DNA of 42,052 nt from an uncultured Legionellales bacterium. Lineage in GTDB: Bacteria > Pseudomonadota > Gammaproteobacteria > Eutrophobiales > Eutrophobiaceae. A model generated the notes under the pieces. That model ran no database searches, had not been told where the DNA came from, and was given only the letters and a program-made list of their open reading frames with translations. Location of the stretch: positions 1 through 42,052 of the forward strand of contig CAJWRJ010000012.1 in assembly GCA_913046215.1 (NCBI GenBank), read 5' to 3'. A program made the position numbers and the translations under genes. Positions 27,399-35,916 of the stretch are shown here, piece after piece. Every line of letters starts with the position of its first letter. Position 1 is the stretch's first letter.

Positions 27399-28171
27399 TA
27401 TTTTTTTATTGTCAACCTTGATGTTGGCTCAATCGATTCTCCTGAAATAATATTCCTTCTTTTTTTCCAGTTTATTTTTATAGAACTCAATGGTGCTACA
27501 CGTTTTTTTGCAACGACTATATATAACCCACCGAATATTGGATAACAATACTTCCCCAATCGCTCGAGTGGAAGAAATTTTTTTAATAATTTTTTATTTG
27601 ATAATGGCGGTGAAAAGAAAAAATAGTTTACTTTTTCATATTCAAAATCGAGTAATGATAACCAATCCTTCAGTCTTGAAACCGAAATTAGTTTTCCACT
27701 CCATGGCATTCTGTTCCACCAACAAAAAATTAAATGCCATAACCCCCATAAACTAAATGGATTTATTCCAATAAAGACCACATAACCCTCGCAAATTAGT
27801 ACTCTTTCAATTTCTCTTAATAATTTATGTGGATCGGTCGAAAATTCTAATATATGAGGCAAAATCAAAGCATCAACACTATCCATTGCAATTGGTAATT
27901 CCTCTGCATTTGTTCTAATAGCTTTTTTTATATCTTTTTTAAATTCGCTATTTTCAAGAAATAGAATAGTTTTATTTGATATCCTTGATGCTTTGAGATA
28001 GTTGAGTTCAGCACAGTAACCAAATTGCAATATATGATATCCAAATATTCTTGGAAGAATTTCCTCTAATTTGCTCATTTCTTCCGCATATACTGTCTCA
28101 CCTAGAGGGCTTTGGTACCACTCAGAAAGTTTGTCTCTCAACGTTAATTCATTTAAGCTTTCGTAGTTCAT
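27398..28171 (-). CDS. YafS-like SAM-dependent methyltransferase
   Basis: A 257-residue class I methyltransferase-like protein. The N-terminus [22 protein letters not shown] is typical of the YafS group. The S-adenosylmethionine-binding strand is degenerate ([11 protein letters not shown] in place of a Gly-rich GxGxG loop), but the later motifs are present: [32 protein letters not shown] and [17 protein letters not shown]. No substrate is known. It sits between rnhA and divergent gloB, exactly where yafS lies in E. coli, which supports the name. Confidence 0.8.
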   Translation of the reverse strand: MNYESLNELTLRDKLSEWYQSPLGETVYAEEMSKLEEILPRIFGYHILQFGYCAELNYLKASRISNKTILFLENSEFKKDIKKAIRTNAEELPIAMDSVDALILPHILEFSTDPHKLLREIERVLICEGYVVFIGINPFSLWGLWHLIFCWWNRMPWSGKLISVSRLKDWLSLLDFEYEKVNYFFFSPPLSNKKLLKKFLPLERLGKYCYPIFGGLYIVVAKKRVAPLSSIKINWKKRRNIISGESIEPTSRLTIKK

Positions 28172-28234
28172 TGTGTTTCATATTAATCGTTTGCAATCAA
28201 AAGAAGTAATTAAATTTACCAAGGATTTTAAATA

Positions 28235-29005
28235 ATGCTAGAGATAATACCCGTAACAGCATTAAAGGATAACTATATATGGGTGGTAAAGAACAAAATA
28301 ACATCCGATAGTTTGATAGTTGATCCGAGCGAGCATGAGCCTGTATTAAAATTGATTGAATTCGAGAAATTAAATCCTAGAGCAATACTCATTACTCATC
28401 ATCATTGGGACCATGTTGGTGGAATAGTTGGTATAAGAGAGAAATTCAATATTCCTGTATACACGCCAAAAAAAGAACGTGTGGAGGGAGGTACAAACCC
28501 AGTTGGTGAAGGAGATACTATTTTCGTGTCAGAACTCGATATGGAAATCCAAATATTAGATGTCCCCGGACACACATCAGGCGCCGTAGCTTACTACACA
28601 CGAAATATGGTATTCAGTGGAGACACTCTTTTTGCAGCAGGCTGTGGTCGTTTATTTGAGGGCACAGCTGAACAAATGTATGCTTCGCTATCAAAAATAA
28701 AAAATCTTCCGGCACAAACGCTTCTTTTTTGTGGTCATGAATATACTGTCGCGAATCTGAAATTTGCAGCGACCGTTGAGAATGGCAATGATATGATCAA
28801 AGAAAGACTCGCCGAGGCGATTAAAAAAAGAGAAGGGATGCAGCCTACATTGCCCACGACCCTAGAAACTGAGAATCAAACGAACCCATTTCTTCGTTGC
28901 AATGAAAAATCAGTTATTGATTCTGCTAGTAATTACGCAGGGAGATCGTTAGATAACCCCGTCGATGTTTTTGCTACAATAAGAGATTGGAAGGATTCCT
29001 TCTGA
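28235..29005 (+). CDS. gloB: Hydroxyacylglutathione hydrolase (glyoxalase II)
   Basis: Hydrolyses S-D-lactoylglutathione to D-lactate and glutathione, the second step of methylglyoxal detoxification. The 256-residue metallo-beta-lactamase-fold protein has THHHWDH (54-60), VPGHTSGAVAYY, FSGDTLFAAGCGRLFEGT and CGHEYTVANLKFA, supplying all zinc/iron ligands. The C-terminal domain ends TIRDWKDSF. Its stop codon directly abuts the mltD ATG. Confidence 0.95.
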   Translation: MLEIIPVTALKDNYIWVVKNKITSDSLIVDPSEHEPVLKLIEFEKLNPRAILITHHHWDHVGGIVGIREKFNIPVYTPKKERVEGGTNPVGEGDTIFVSELDMEIQILDVPGHTSGAVAYYTRNMVFSGDTLFAAGCGRLFEGTAEQMYASLSKIKNLPAQTLLFCGHEYTVANLKFAATVENGNDMIKERLAEAIKKREGMQPTLPTTLETENQTNPFLRCNEKSVIDSASNYAGRSLDNPVDVFATIRDWKDSF

Positions 29006-30865
29006 ATGCGCAAAATTTTCCGAAAAAACAATAAAAAAAACAAAAAAATGATCAATAAAACATCAATTTACACAATAATATTAATCCCATTTATATTTTT
29101 TGGATGCGCACCTAAAGAAAAGATTGAGTCACCAGATACTGCTCAAACTTACGAAAAACCAGGCACTGTTGAAGCGGAGATCACACCTAGATCTGATGAT
29201 TTAGCAATTATTCGAAAAGAGGAAGCGACACCCTCAAAAGAAACTGATGCACAAAAAATCTATACTGATTTATGGGTTATGATTCAAGACGGCCTTATTC
29301 TTGAGAGAAATATTGATAACAAAAAAGTAAAGGATAAAATCGCATGGTTTGCTCGAAATCAAGAATATATTAATCGGGTAGTAAAACGCGCTGAACCCTA
29401 CTTATATCATATTGTAAATAAGATAAAAGAACGTGATATGCCTCTCGACTTAGTACTGCTCCCGGTGGTTGAAAGTGCATACCAACCTTTTGCGCTATCG
29501 CCAAGTAGAGCATCTGGAATTTGGCAATTTATACCCGCTACTGGAAAAAGATTTGGGCTAAAACAGAACTGGTGGTATGACGGGAGGCGTGATGTCGTCG
29601 CAGCTACTGATGCCGCACTTAATTATCTGGAAGCGCTACACAAGAGATTCAAGGGAGATTGGTTTCATGCACTTGCAGCATATAATGCTGGTGAGGGAAA
29701 TGTTGAGCGTGCGATTAGAAAAAATAAAAAGAAAGGAAAGAAAATAGATTTCTGGAATCTGAGACTTCCTCCTGAAACGAGAAGTTACGTACCAAGTTTA
29801 TTAGCAATTGCAGAAGTATTAAAAAATAACGATAAGTACAATATCAAATTTAATAAAATAAAAAATGAGCCCTATTTCGAAATTATTGATGTTGAAAGTC
29901 AAATTGATCTAGCAACTGTTGCTGATTTATCAAATCTCACAATGGATGAAATCTATACACTTAATCCGGGATTTAATCGTTGGGCAACTGATCCTAATGG
30001 GCCGCATCAATTAGTCATACCAATAACGAAATCAAAAGAATTTAAAACTAGACTTAAAAAGTTACCAAAATCAAAACGTATAGTATGGAAGCAACATATT
30101 ATAAGTAAAGGTGAATCGCTTGGTCTTATTGCAGAGAAATATAAAACGAGCATAAGCGCAATAAAAGAGTCAAATAATCTCAAGGGGAACCTAATTCGTG
30201 AAGGAAAATCCCTACTAATACCTACTGCAAAAGAATCGAATAAATATTATTCACTAAGTGCTGATTCAAGACGGTTCAGGGATTTAAAAACAAGTGATGG
30301 AAAACAATATACCTATATCGTGAAACGTGGTGACAACCTATGGGATATAAGTCGAAAATACGGAGTTAGTGTTAAGCAGCTTGCAAGATGGAGTGGCATA
30401 TCAACAAAAAGTTTTCTTAGGCCAAAGCAAAAATTAACAATTTGGATAAAAGAAGAGGAATCTAATGCTAGCAATCAAACAAAAGCGATCGCTAATAATC
30501 TGCCGGATTCAGATTATGTTGTAAAAGAGGGTGAATCTCTCTGGTTGATTGCAAGACGCTTTGATATCCATGTAGTAGAAATACTTGAATGGAATAATCT
30601 TAAAAAAAATACACCTATACAGCCCGGACAGATTTTAAAAATGCATTTGAGCAAAAAAAATGAAGAAGAAAGCAGGGATGCAATAGTGCTGTCAAATCAA
30701 AAAATTACCGAGTATGTAGTAAAAAAAGGTGATTCTCTCTGGTTGATTGCAAGACGCTTTGATATCCATGTAGTAGAAATACTTGAATGGAATAATCTTA
30801 AAAAAAATACACCTATACAGCCCGGACAGATTTTAATTATTCAAAAAGTACTGAGTGATGCCTAG
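29006..30865 (+). CDS. mltD: Membrane-bound lytic murein transglycosylase D with four LysM domains
   Basis: Cleaves peptidoglycan glycan strands to give 1,6-anhydro ends. It is 619 residues, longer than E. coli MltD (two LysM). A very basic n-region (1-18) leads to a hydrophobic stretch and lipobox FFGC (Cys34), so an outer-membrane lipoprotein. The SLT domain has catalytic Glu156 in VVESAYQPFALS, then GIWQFIPATG and ALAAYNAGEGNV. LysM domains lie near 366-408, 438-482, 508-550 and 572-615; the last two are almost identical. The first ATG is kept because GGAAGGA lies upstream, although ATG at 29048 would give a more usual signal peptide. Confidence 0.92.
   Translation: MRKIFRKNNKKNKKMINKTSIYTIILIPFIFFGCAPKEKIESPDTAQTYEKPGTVEAEITPRSDDLAIIRKEEATPSKETDAQKIYTDLWVMIQDGLILERNIDNKKVKDKIAWFARNQEYINRVVKRAEPYLYHIVNKIKERDMPLDLVLLPVVESAYQPFALSPSRASGIWQFIPATGKRFGLKQNWWYDGRRDVVAATDAALNYLEALHKRFKGDWFHALAAYNAGEGNVERAIRKNKKKGKKIDFWNLRLPPETRSYVPSLLAIAEVLKNNDKYNIKFNKIKNEPYFEIIDVESQIDLATVADLSNLTMDEIYTLNPGFNRWATDPNGPHQLVIPITKSKEFKTRLKKLPKSKRIVWKQHIISKGESLGLIAEKYKTSISAIKESNNLKGNLIREGKSLLIPTAKESNKYYSLSADSRRFRDLKTSDGKQYTYIVKRGDNLWDISRKYGVSVKQLARWSGISTKSFLRPKQKLTIWIKEEESNASNQTKAIANNLPDSDYVVKEGESLWLIARRFDIHVVEILEWNNLKKNTPIQPGQILKMHLSKKNEEESRDAIVLSNQKITEYVVKKGDSLWLIARRFDIHVVEILEWNNLKKNTPIQPGQILIIQKVLSDA
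30536..30836 (+). repeat. 103-bp perfect direct repeat inside mltD (duplicated LysM)
   Basis: Positions 30536-30638 and 30734-30836 are identical over 103 bases, offset 198. Each copy covers most of one LysM domain (SLWLIARRFDIHVVEI and following). The flanks diverge at once, so this looks like a recent in-frame domain duplication or gene-conversion tract. Confidence 0.9.
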
Positions 30866-30911
30866 TTTGAATTACTAATAATTATCATTAATTGAAATTA
30901 ATTATAACTAG

Positions 30912-32486
30912 ATGAAAAATAATATCTTCGATAACTATAACCCTCAAAAAACACTTTACAAAGCCTTGCTTGATGCAAGCAATGAACACGGGAAAAACTA
31001 CGAAGTAATTGAGGACATCCAAAGAAAACCACTTAAGTATAGAGATATTATTCTACAAAGCATTGTACTAGGTAATTATATAAAAAGATTCACTACCGAA
31101 TCTGAACATATTGGAATTATGCTGCCTAATGTTACCGCCCTACCAATACTTTTTTTCGCTTTACAATTTACTGGTCGTGTTCCTGCAATGTTAAATTTCT
31201 CCTCGGGCGCCTATGCAATAAATAGGTCGTGCAAAACTGCAAAAATAAAAACTATCTATACATCAAGACTTTTTATAGACAAAGCTAAGCTAGAGTCAGT
31301 TATAAAAGAATTACAAAAAAACTATTCAATATACTATCTAGAAGATATAAAAAAGAAAATAAAAATAAGCACGAAATTATTTTCATTAATCGCACAGTTT
31401 TTTATTTCAAAATACTATGATAGACAACACCCTAACAAAGACCCAGAAAAAACGGCTGTTATACTCTTTACCTCAGGTTCGGAAGGTGATCCAAAAGGTG
31501 TCGCATTATCCCATAGAAATCTGCTTTCTAACTATGCGCAAGTTAAATACCATATAGAATTCAGTGCATCTGATACAATGTTTTGCTGTCTCCCTTTGTA
31601 TCATTCGTTTGGACTTAATGCAGGCTTCCTGATGCCATTATTAGGAGGTTCAAAAATATTCCTATACCCAACACCTCTTGATTATCGCCTTATTCCAGAA
31701 TTTATTTCAAAACTTAAAGCAACTATTCTTTTCGGTACTAATACATTTTTTAAGGGTTATGCTAATTATGCCAAGCCTGATGATTTCAAAACATTAAAAT
31801 ATGTAGTTGCAGGTGCCGAAAAATTACATGGCGATACGATTAAATTATGGAGAGATAAATTTGGTCTAGATATTTTACAGGGTTATGGAGTCACTGAAAC
31901 AAGTCCTGTGATATCAGTTAATGATTTAAAACAAAATAAAATAGGTACCGTGGGAAGTATTATGATAAATATAAATCATTATTTAGAGCCAGTAGAGGGT
32001 ATAGATAATGGTGGACGCCTCGTTGTAAAAGGACCGAATATTATGCTTGGATACCTGCTTTATGATAATCCTGGAATTCTCCAACCTCCGTCAACTGCTA
32101 AAGGTGCTGGATGGTATGATACTGGTGATATTGCTAATGTTGATGATGAAGGATTTGTGACAATATTAGGACGCGCAAAAAGATTTGCTAAAATTGGAGG
32201 TGAAATGGTTTCCCTAACAGCAGTTGAGGAATTAGCAGCACTCACATGGCCGCAAGAAAAACATGCATGTGTAGCAATAATCGATGAAAATAAAAGAGAG
32301 AGAATAATACTTGTCACAGAAAATAAAGAGGCAAAACTCAAAGAATTACAAAAAATTGCTAAAGAAAATCATATTAGTAAATTAAACATACCTAAAAAAA
32401 TTGAAACTACTATCGATATTCCTATTCTTGCTACTGGGAAAATAGATTATATTAATCTTACAAAATTAGTTGCATTAAAAAATTAA
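30912..32486 (+). CDS. Aas-type acyl-[ACP]/acyl-CoA synthetase, stand-alone
   Basis: A 524-residue AMP-forming ligase. ATP-binding TSGSEGDPKG lies at 187-196; then CCLPLYHSFGLNAGFLMPLLGG, YVVAGAEKLHGDTIKLW, GYGVTETSPVIS, WYDTGD and the C-terminal ATGKIDY, with the expected catalytic lysine. These motifs match the C-terminal ligase half of E. coli Aas (acyl-ACP synthetase/2-acyl-GPE acyltransferase) better than FadD. The acyltransferase half is missing, so it may recycle free fatty acids or lysophospholipid with a partner encoded elsewhere. It is followed by apt with stop and ATG touching. Confidence 0.8.
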   Translation: MKNNIFDNYNPQKTLYKALLDASNEHGKNYEVIEDIQRKPLKYRDIILQSIVLGNYIKRFTTESEHIGIMLPNVTALPILFFALQFTGRVPAMLNFSSGAYAINRSCKTAKIKTIYTSRLFIDKAKLESVIKELQKNYSIYYLEDIKKKIKISTKLFSLIAQFFISKYYDRQHPNKDPEKTAVILFTSGSEGDPKGVALSHRNLLSNYAQVKYHIEFSASDTMFCCLPLYHSFGLNAGFLMPLLGGSKIFLYPTPLDYRLIPEFISKLKATILFGTNTFFKGYANYAKPDDFKTLKYVVAGAEKLHGDTIKLWRDKFGLDILQGYGVTETSPVISVNDLKQNKIGTVGSIMININHYLEPVEGIDNGGRLVVKGPNIMLGYLLYDNPGILQPPSTAKGAGWYDTGDIANVDDEGFVTILGRAKRFAKIGGEMVSLTAVEELAALTWPQEKHACVAIIDENKRERIILVTENKEAKLKELQKIAKENHISKLNIPKKIETTIDIPILATGKIDYINLTKLVALKN

Positions 32487-33002
32487 ATGAAAGATCTAGA
32501 AAAATATATTAGAAACATACCAGATTTTCCAAAACCAGGTATTCAATTTAAAGATATAACACCTCTATTGAAAGCACCAAAAATATTAAATCAATCAGTA
32601 GAAATGCTAATAGAGCCATTTCTTAAAAAGGAAGTAACAGCAGTAGCTGGAATGGAGGCACGTGGATTTATTTTTGGAGCACTTGCTGCTCATAAATTAA
32701 ATACTAGTTTTATTCCTTTAAGAAAACCAGATAAACTCCCCTATGATGTCAAACAAACCTCTTATGATCTTGAATATGGTTCTGCTTCATTAGAAATACA
32801 TACTGATGCAGCAGGAGCTAACGATAATGTGCTGTTGGTCGATGATCTAATAGCAACTGGAGGCACAGCTGCAGCGAGTTGTAAATTAATTGAGGAATTG
32901 GGGGCGAAAATAGTTGGTTGTGCTTTTATTATTGAACTCGATTTTTTAAATGGGAGAGAAAAACTCGATAAATATGATATTCACTCACTAATTCATTATT
33001 GA
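32487..33002 (+). CDS. apt: Adenine phosphoribosyltransferase
   Basis: Salvages adenine to AMP with PRPP. The 171 residues include IRNIPDFPKPGIQFKDITPLL, the GMEARGFIFG loop, RKPDKLP and the PRPP site VLLVDDLIATGGTAAA (115-130). The ATG comes directly after the ligase stop, so the two are likely co-transcribed. It converges on the SDR gene 10 bases away. Confidence 0.96.
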   Translation: MKDLEKYIRNIPDFPKPGIQFKDITPLLKAPKILNQSVEMLIEPFLKKEVTAVAGMEARGFIFGALAAHKLNTSFIPLRKPDKLPYDVKQTSYDLEYGSASLEIHTDAAGANDNVLLVDDLIATGGTAAASCKLIEELGAKIVGCAFIIELDFLNGREKLDKYDIHSLIHY

Positions 33003-33012
33003 AAAAAACGCT

Positions 33013-33768
33013 CTAGACTAACCCGCCATTTATATTAATTGATTCTCCCACTAAATAGGATGATTCATCAGAAGATAAGAAAACGACTGCCTCAGCAATA
33101 TCATCTGGTGTGCCAAAACGTCCAAGTGGTATTTCTTTAAGACGCTCCTGATAAAAATCACCATCTATATTTTTTTCAGCAAAAGCTGTGATAATCCAAC
33201 CGGGAGAAACCATATTGACACGAATTATTGGGGCAACACTTTTTGCAAAAGAACGTGTAAACCCAAGAACTGCCGACTTACTGGCAGCAAAAATTTGTGG
33301 ATTCAAACCTTTAAAACCATGTATAGATAAATCCCAGCCCATGTTTACAATCACACCATGCCCTTGCTTTTTCATGATCTCGCTGACAGACCAGCAAGCG
33401 TTAATTGTTCCTTTTAAATCAGTCTCAATTAATCGCTCTAATTTATCAGCAGTATTAGCTGAAGCAGCATCGCCAGTGAGAATATCTGCGCCTGCATTAT
33501 TTACCCATATGTCAATACGACCGAATTCATCGAGGGTGCTTTCAATTAAATGATTGAGAGATTTTTTATCGCTTACATCTGCTTGGATTAATAGAATTTT
33601 ACTACTACATGATTCATTATTTTTTAACAGCATTTCAGCATTATTTTTAGACTTTAGATAATTAACGACAATATCTGCTCCTTCAGAAATAAATAGATTA
33701 GCAATACCTGCCCCTATACCACTGCTTGAGCCGGTAATGACAGCAACTTTATTTTTAAGACGTTCCAT
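33013..33768 (-). CDS. Short-chain dehydrogenase/reductase-like protein lacking the catalytic Tyr
   Basis: A classical-SDR-length protein (251 residues) with the cofactor loop TGSSSGIG (12-19), NNAG (90-93), the SPG after strand 6 and GRFGTPDDIAEAVVFL near the end. The usual YxxxK is FxxxK (Phe160-AAS-Lys164, codon TTT), and the region that normally carries the catalytic Ser reads NMGWDLS. Two of the three catalytic residues are therefore changed or displaced, so it may be a non-canonical or inactive SDR, perhaps a binding protein. It is divergent from the glycosyltransferase operon across 59 bases. Confidence 0.8.
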   Translation of the reverse strand: MERLKNKVAVITGSSSGIGAGIANLFISEGADIVVNYLKSKNNAEMLLKNNESCSSKILLIQADVSDKKSLNHLIESTLDEFGRIDIWVNNAGADILTGDAASANTADKLERLIETDLKGTINACWSVSEIMKKQGHGVIVNMGWDLSIHGFKGLNPQIFAASKSAVLGFTRSFAKSVAPIIRVNMVSPGWIITAFAEKNIDGDFYQERLKEIPLGRFGTPDDIAEAVVFLSSDESSYLVGESININGGLV

Positions 33769-33827
33769 TGTTCATTTTACTCATATAACATTACGTAGTT
33801 ATTTTAACGAGAAAACTTTATTTTAGT

Positions 33828-34649
33828 ATGCCAGAAATTGCCGTTATTATCCCCACTTACAATCGAATCTCATTCCTAGAACGAGCAATTAATTCAGTGC
33901 TCGATCAATCTTGTTCAGTGAATCAAATAATCGTTATAGATGACGGTTCAACAGACGATACAAAGAAAGTAATTAAAAAAAAATATCCACAAGTTACATA
34001 TATTCATCAAAAAAATCAGGGTGTCAGCGTTGCTAGGAACAGAGGAATAATCGAGACTAATTGTGAGTGGATATGTTTTTTAGACTCAGATGACACATGG
34101 CATAAAAATAAAATTCAAAAACAGAAACAAAAAATTAAAGAAAATTCTGAAATGTTATTTTGTCATACAAATGAAATCTGGCATCAGCATGGAAAAATTC
34201 TAAATCAGCAAAAAAAACATAAAAAATATGGCGGTTATATTTTTGAGCAATGCCTACCATTTTGTATTATTTCACCATCTTCAGTAATAATTCATAAAAA
34301 AATATTTAATGAGATAGGATTATTTGATGAAGGACTTTTGGCGTGTGAGGATTATGATATGTGGCTACGTATATGCAGTAGGTATCCCGTATTATTTATC
34401 AATGAAGCATTAACAAATAAATATGGTGGTCATAGCGATCAGCTATCAAAGAAATATTGGGGTATTGATAGATTTAGAATAATTGCATTAGAAAAAATTA
34501 TTCAATCTAAGAATCTTGATCCAAAAAAAACAAAAATAGCAAAAACCGAGCTACTTAAGAAAGTAAATATTTTTTTAAAGGGGTCTGAAAAATATAAGAG
34601 AAATAAATATCATGACATGTGTATCGCAATAAGAGAAAAATATGCTTAA
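33828..34649 (+). CDS. Family 2 glycosyltransferase
   Basis: A 273-residue GT-A fold enzyme: VIIPTYNR (6-13), IDDGSTDD (37-44), NQGVSVARNRGI, the metal-binding LDSDD (85-89) and EDYDMWLRI (174-182). There are no membrane helices. The acceptor cannot be told. First gene of a tight four-gene operon: its end overlaps the next gene by 8 bases. The LPS core genes are 30 kb away, so a link to LPS is not evident. Confidence 0.85.
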   Translation: MPEIAVIIPTYNRISFLERAINSVLDQSCSVNQIIVIDDGSTDDTKKVIKKKYPQVTYIHQKNQGVSVARNRGIIETNCEWICFLDSDDTWHKNKIQKQKQKIKENSEMLFCHTNEIWHQHGKILNQQKKHKKYGGYIFEQCLPFCIISPSSVIIHKKIFNEIGLFDEGLLACEDYDMWLRICSRYPVLFINEALTNKYGGHSDQLSKKYWGIDRFRIIALEKIIQSKNLDPKKTKIAKTELLKKVNIFLKGSEKYKRNKYHDMCIAIREKYA

Positions 34650-35100
34650 AAAACTAAAAAATTATCTAAAAATATCAGATAAATTACATACAGCAGCTCA
34701 GCCTGACTATGATCAATTCAAACTGATAAAAGACAGTGGTGTTGAAATCATTATCAACCTAGCAGAAATTGATTCGCCAGGGGCAATTGAAAATGAATCA
34801 CAACTGGTAGTTGAAAATATGATGGATTATATAAATATTCCAGTTGATTTTAAGCAGCCGACATCTGCTGAACTAGAATCATTTTTCAATATTATGATTC
34901 ACTCAACTAGTAAAACAGTCTTAGTTCACTGCGCCTATAATTGGCGTGTTTCATGCTTTATTTACTTATATCGCATAATCAAGCTTGGAATAAGTGAAGA
35001 AGAAGCAAAAAGTGATATGCTTAAGATATGGGAGCCAAATAAAACGTGGCAATCTTTCATTGAGACAAATTTATCTAAGCAGAATCATAAAATAAAATGA
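34642..35100 (+). CDS. DUF442-type (dual-specificity-phosphatase-like) protein
   Basis: A 152-residue protein of the phosphatase-like family often annotated DUF442 or beta-lactamase hydrolase-like. It opens with YLKISDKLHTAAQPDYDQF and GVEIIINLAE, the latter matching the family's strand before the loop, and carries the signature VHCAYNWRVS: Cys97 and Arg102 form the CX4R variant of the phosphatase P-loop. Substrate unknown. It overlaps the upstream gene by 8 bases and the downstream gene by 4 (ATGA), so it is firmly part of the operon. Confidence 0.75.
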   Translation: MLKKLKNYLKISDKLHTAAQPDYDQFKLIKDSGVEIIINLAEIDSPGAIENESQLVVENMMDYINIPVDFKQPTSAELESFFNIMIHSTSKTVLVHCAYNWRVSCFIYLYRIIKLGISEEEAKSDMLKIWEPNKTWQSFIETNLSKQNHKIK

Positions 35101-35915
35101 CAGTACATTTCTTTTCAGCTCTTTTTTGTGAAGCAAAACCTATTATTAAGCACTATGACCTTAGTAAACTAGAAAATTTAAATACATTTTCAATATACAG
35201 CTCTAATGAAGGAGATATTACGCTCACTATCACAGGGATTGGTAAAAATAATGCTATTAAAGCAATAAAATATCATCACGACTCTATGCATACACATAAA
35301 AGTGATATTTGGCTTAATATAGGGATTGCAGGACATAAAAATATAAGTGTTGGTGATATAAGACTAATTAATAAAATAACCGATGATGAAGATAAAAAAA
35401 GCTGGTACCCACAAATAATTTTTAAGTCAGAATGTCCCTCTATCGACTTAGTCTCACTAAATGCTCCATCAACCAATTATAAAGCGTGTTTATACGATAT
35501 GGAGGCGTCTGGCTTCTACCAAACTGCTATTCAATATGGAACTATAGAATTGGTACAATCTCTCAAAATTATTTCAGATAATAGCAGAACATCTATATCA
35601 AAAATTAATGCAGAAAATGTTGAGTCATTAATTAAATTAAATATAGATGCTATTGAAAAAGTATTGTCTGAACTGAAAATACTGGCAAAACAAATAACAT
35701 CTGAAGAGAAGTTACCTAACTATTATGAACTTTTTATAGAAAAATGGCACTTCACACAATCAGAAAAATATAGGCTAAAAAGAATGCTGGCTAAGATAAA
35801 TATTAGATATTCTAATGAAAATATTTTTGAATCCACCAATCACCTTGGAACGGGGAAATTAGTTTTAAAAGAATTAGAAAATAAATTAACTAATATCAAT
35901 TTCTCTTTAAATTAA
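35097..35915 (+). CDS. Nucleoside-phosphorylase/MTAN-like protein with C-terminal extension
   Basis: Residues 1-190 resemble the PNP/UDP family (5'-methylthioadenosine nucleosidase-like): ITGIGKNNAIKAI (45-57), LNIGIAGHKNISVGDI (73-87), YDMEASGFYQTA (133-144) and KIISDN, with Ser160-Asp161 at the place of the catalytic Asp. About 80 further residues (191-272), helical and charged, are not part of the usual fold. It is coupled to the phosphatase gene and ends one base before the radical SAM gene. A plausible link is base or nucleoside handling alongside DNA repair, but this is inference. Confidence 0.65.
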   Translation: MTVHFFSALFCEAKPIIKHYDLSKLENLNTFSIYSSNEGDITLTITGIGKNNAIKAIKYHHDSMHTHKSDIWLNIGIAGHKNISVGDIRLINKITDDEDKKSWYPQIIFKSECPSIDLVSLNAPSTNYKACLYDMEASGFYQTAIQYGTIELVQSLKIISDNSRTSISKINAENVESLIKLNIDAIEKVLSELKILAKQITSEEKLPNYYELFIEKWHFTQSEKYRLKRMLAKINIRYSNENIFESTNHLGTGKLVLKELENKLTNINFSLN

Positions 35916-35916
35916 T

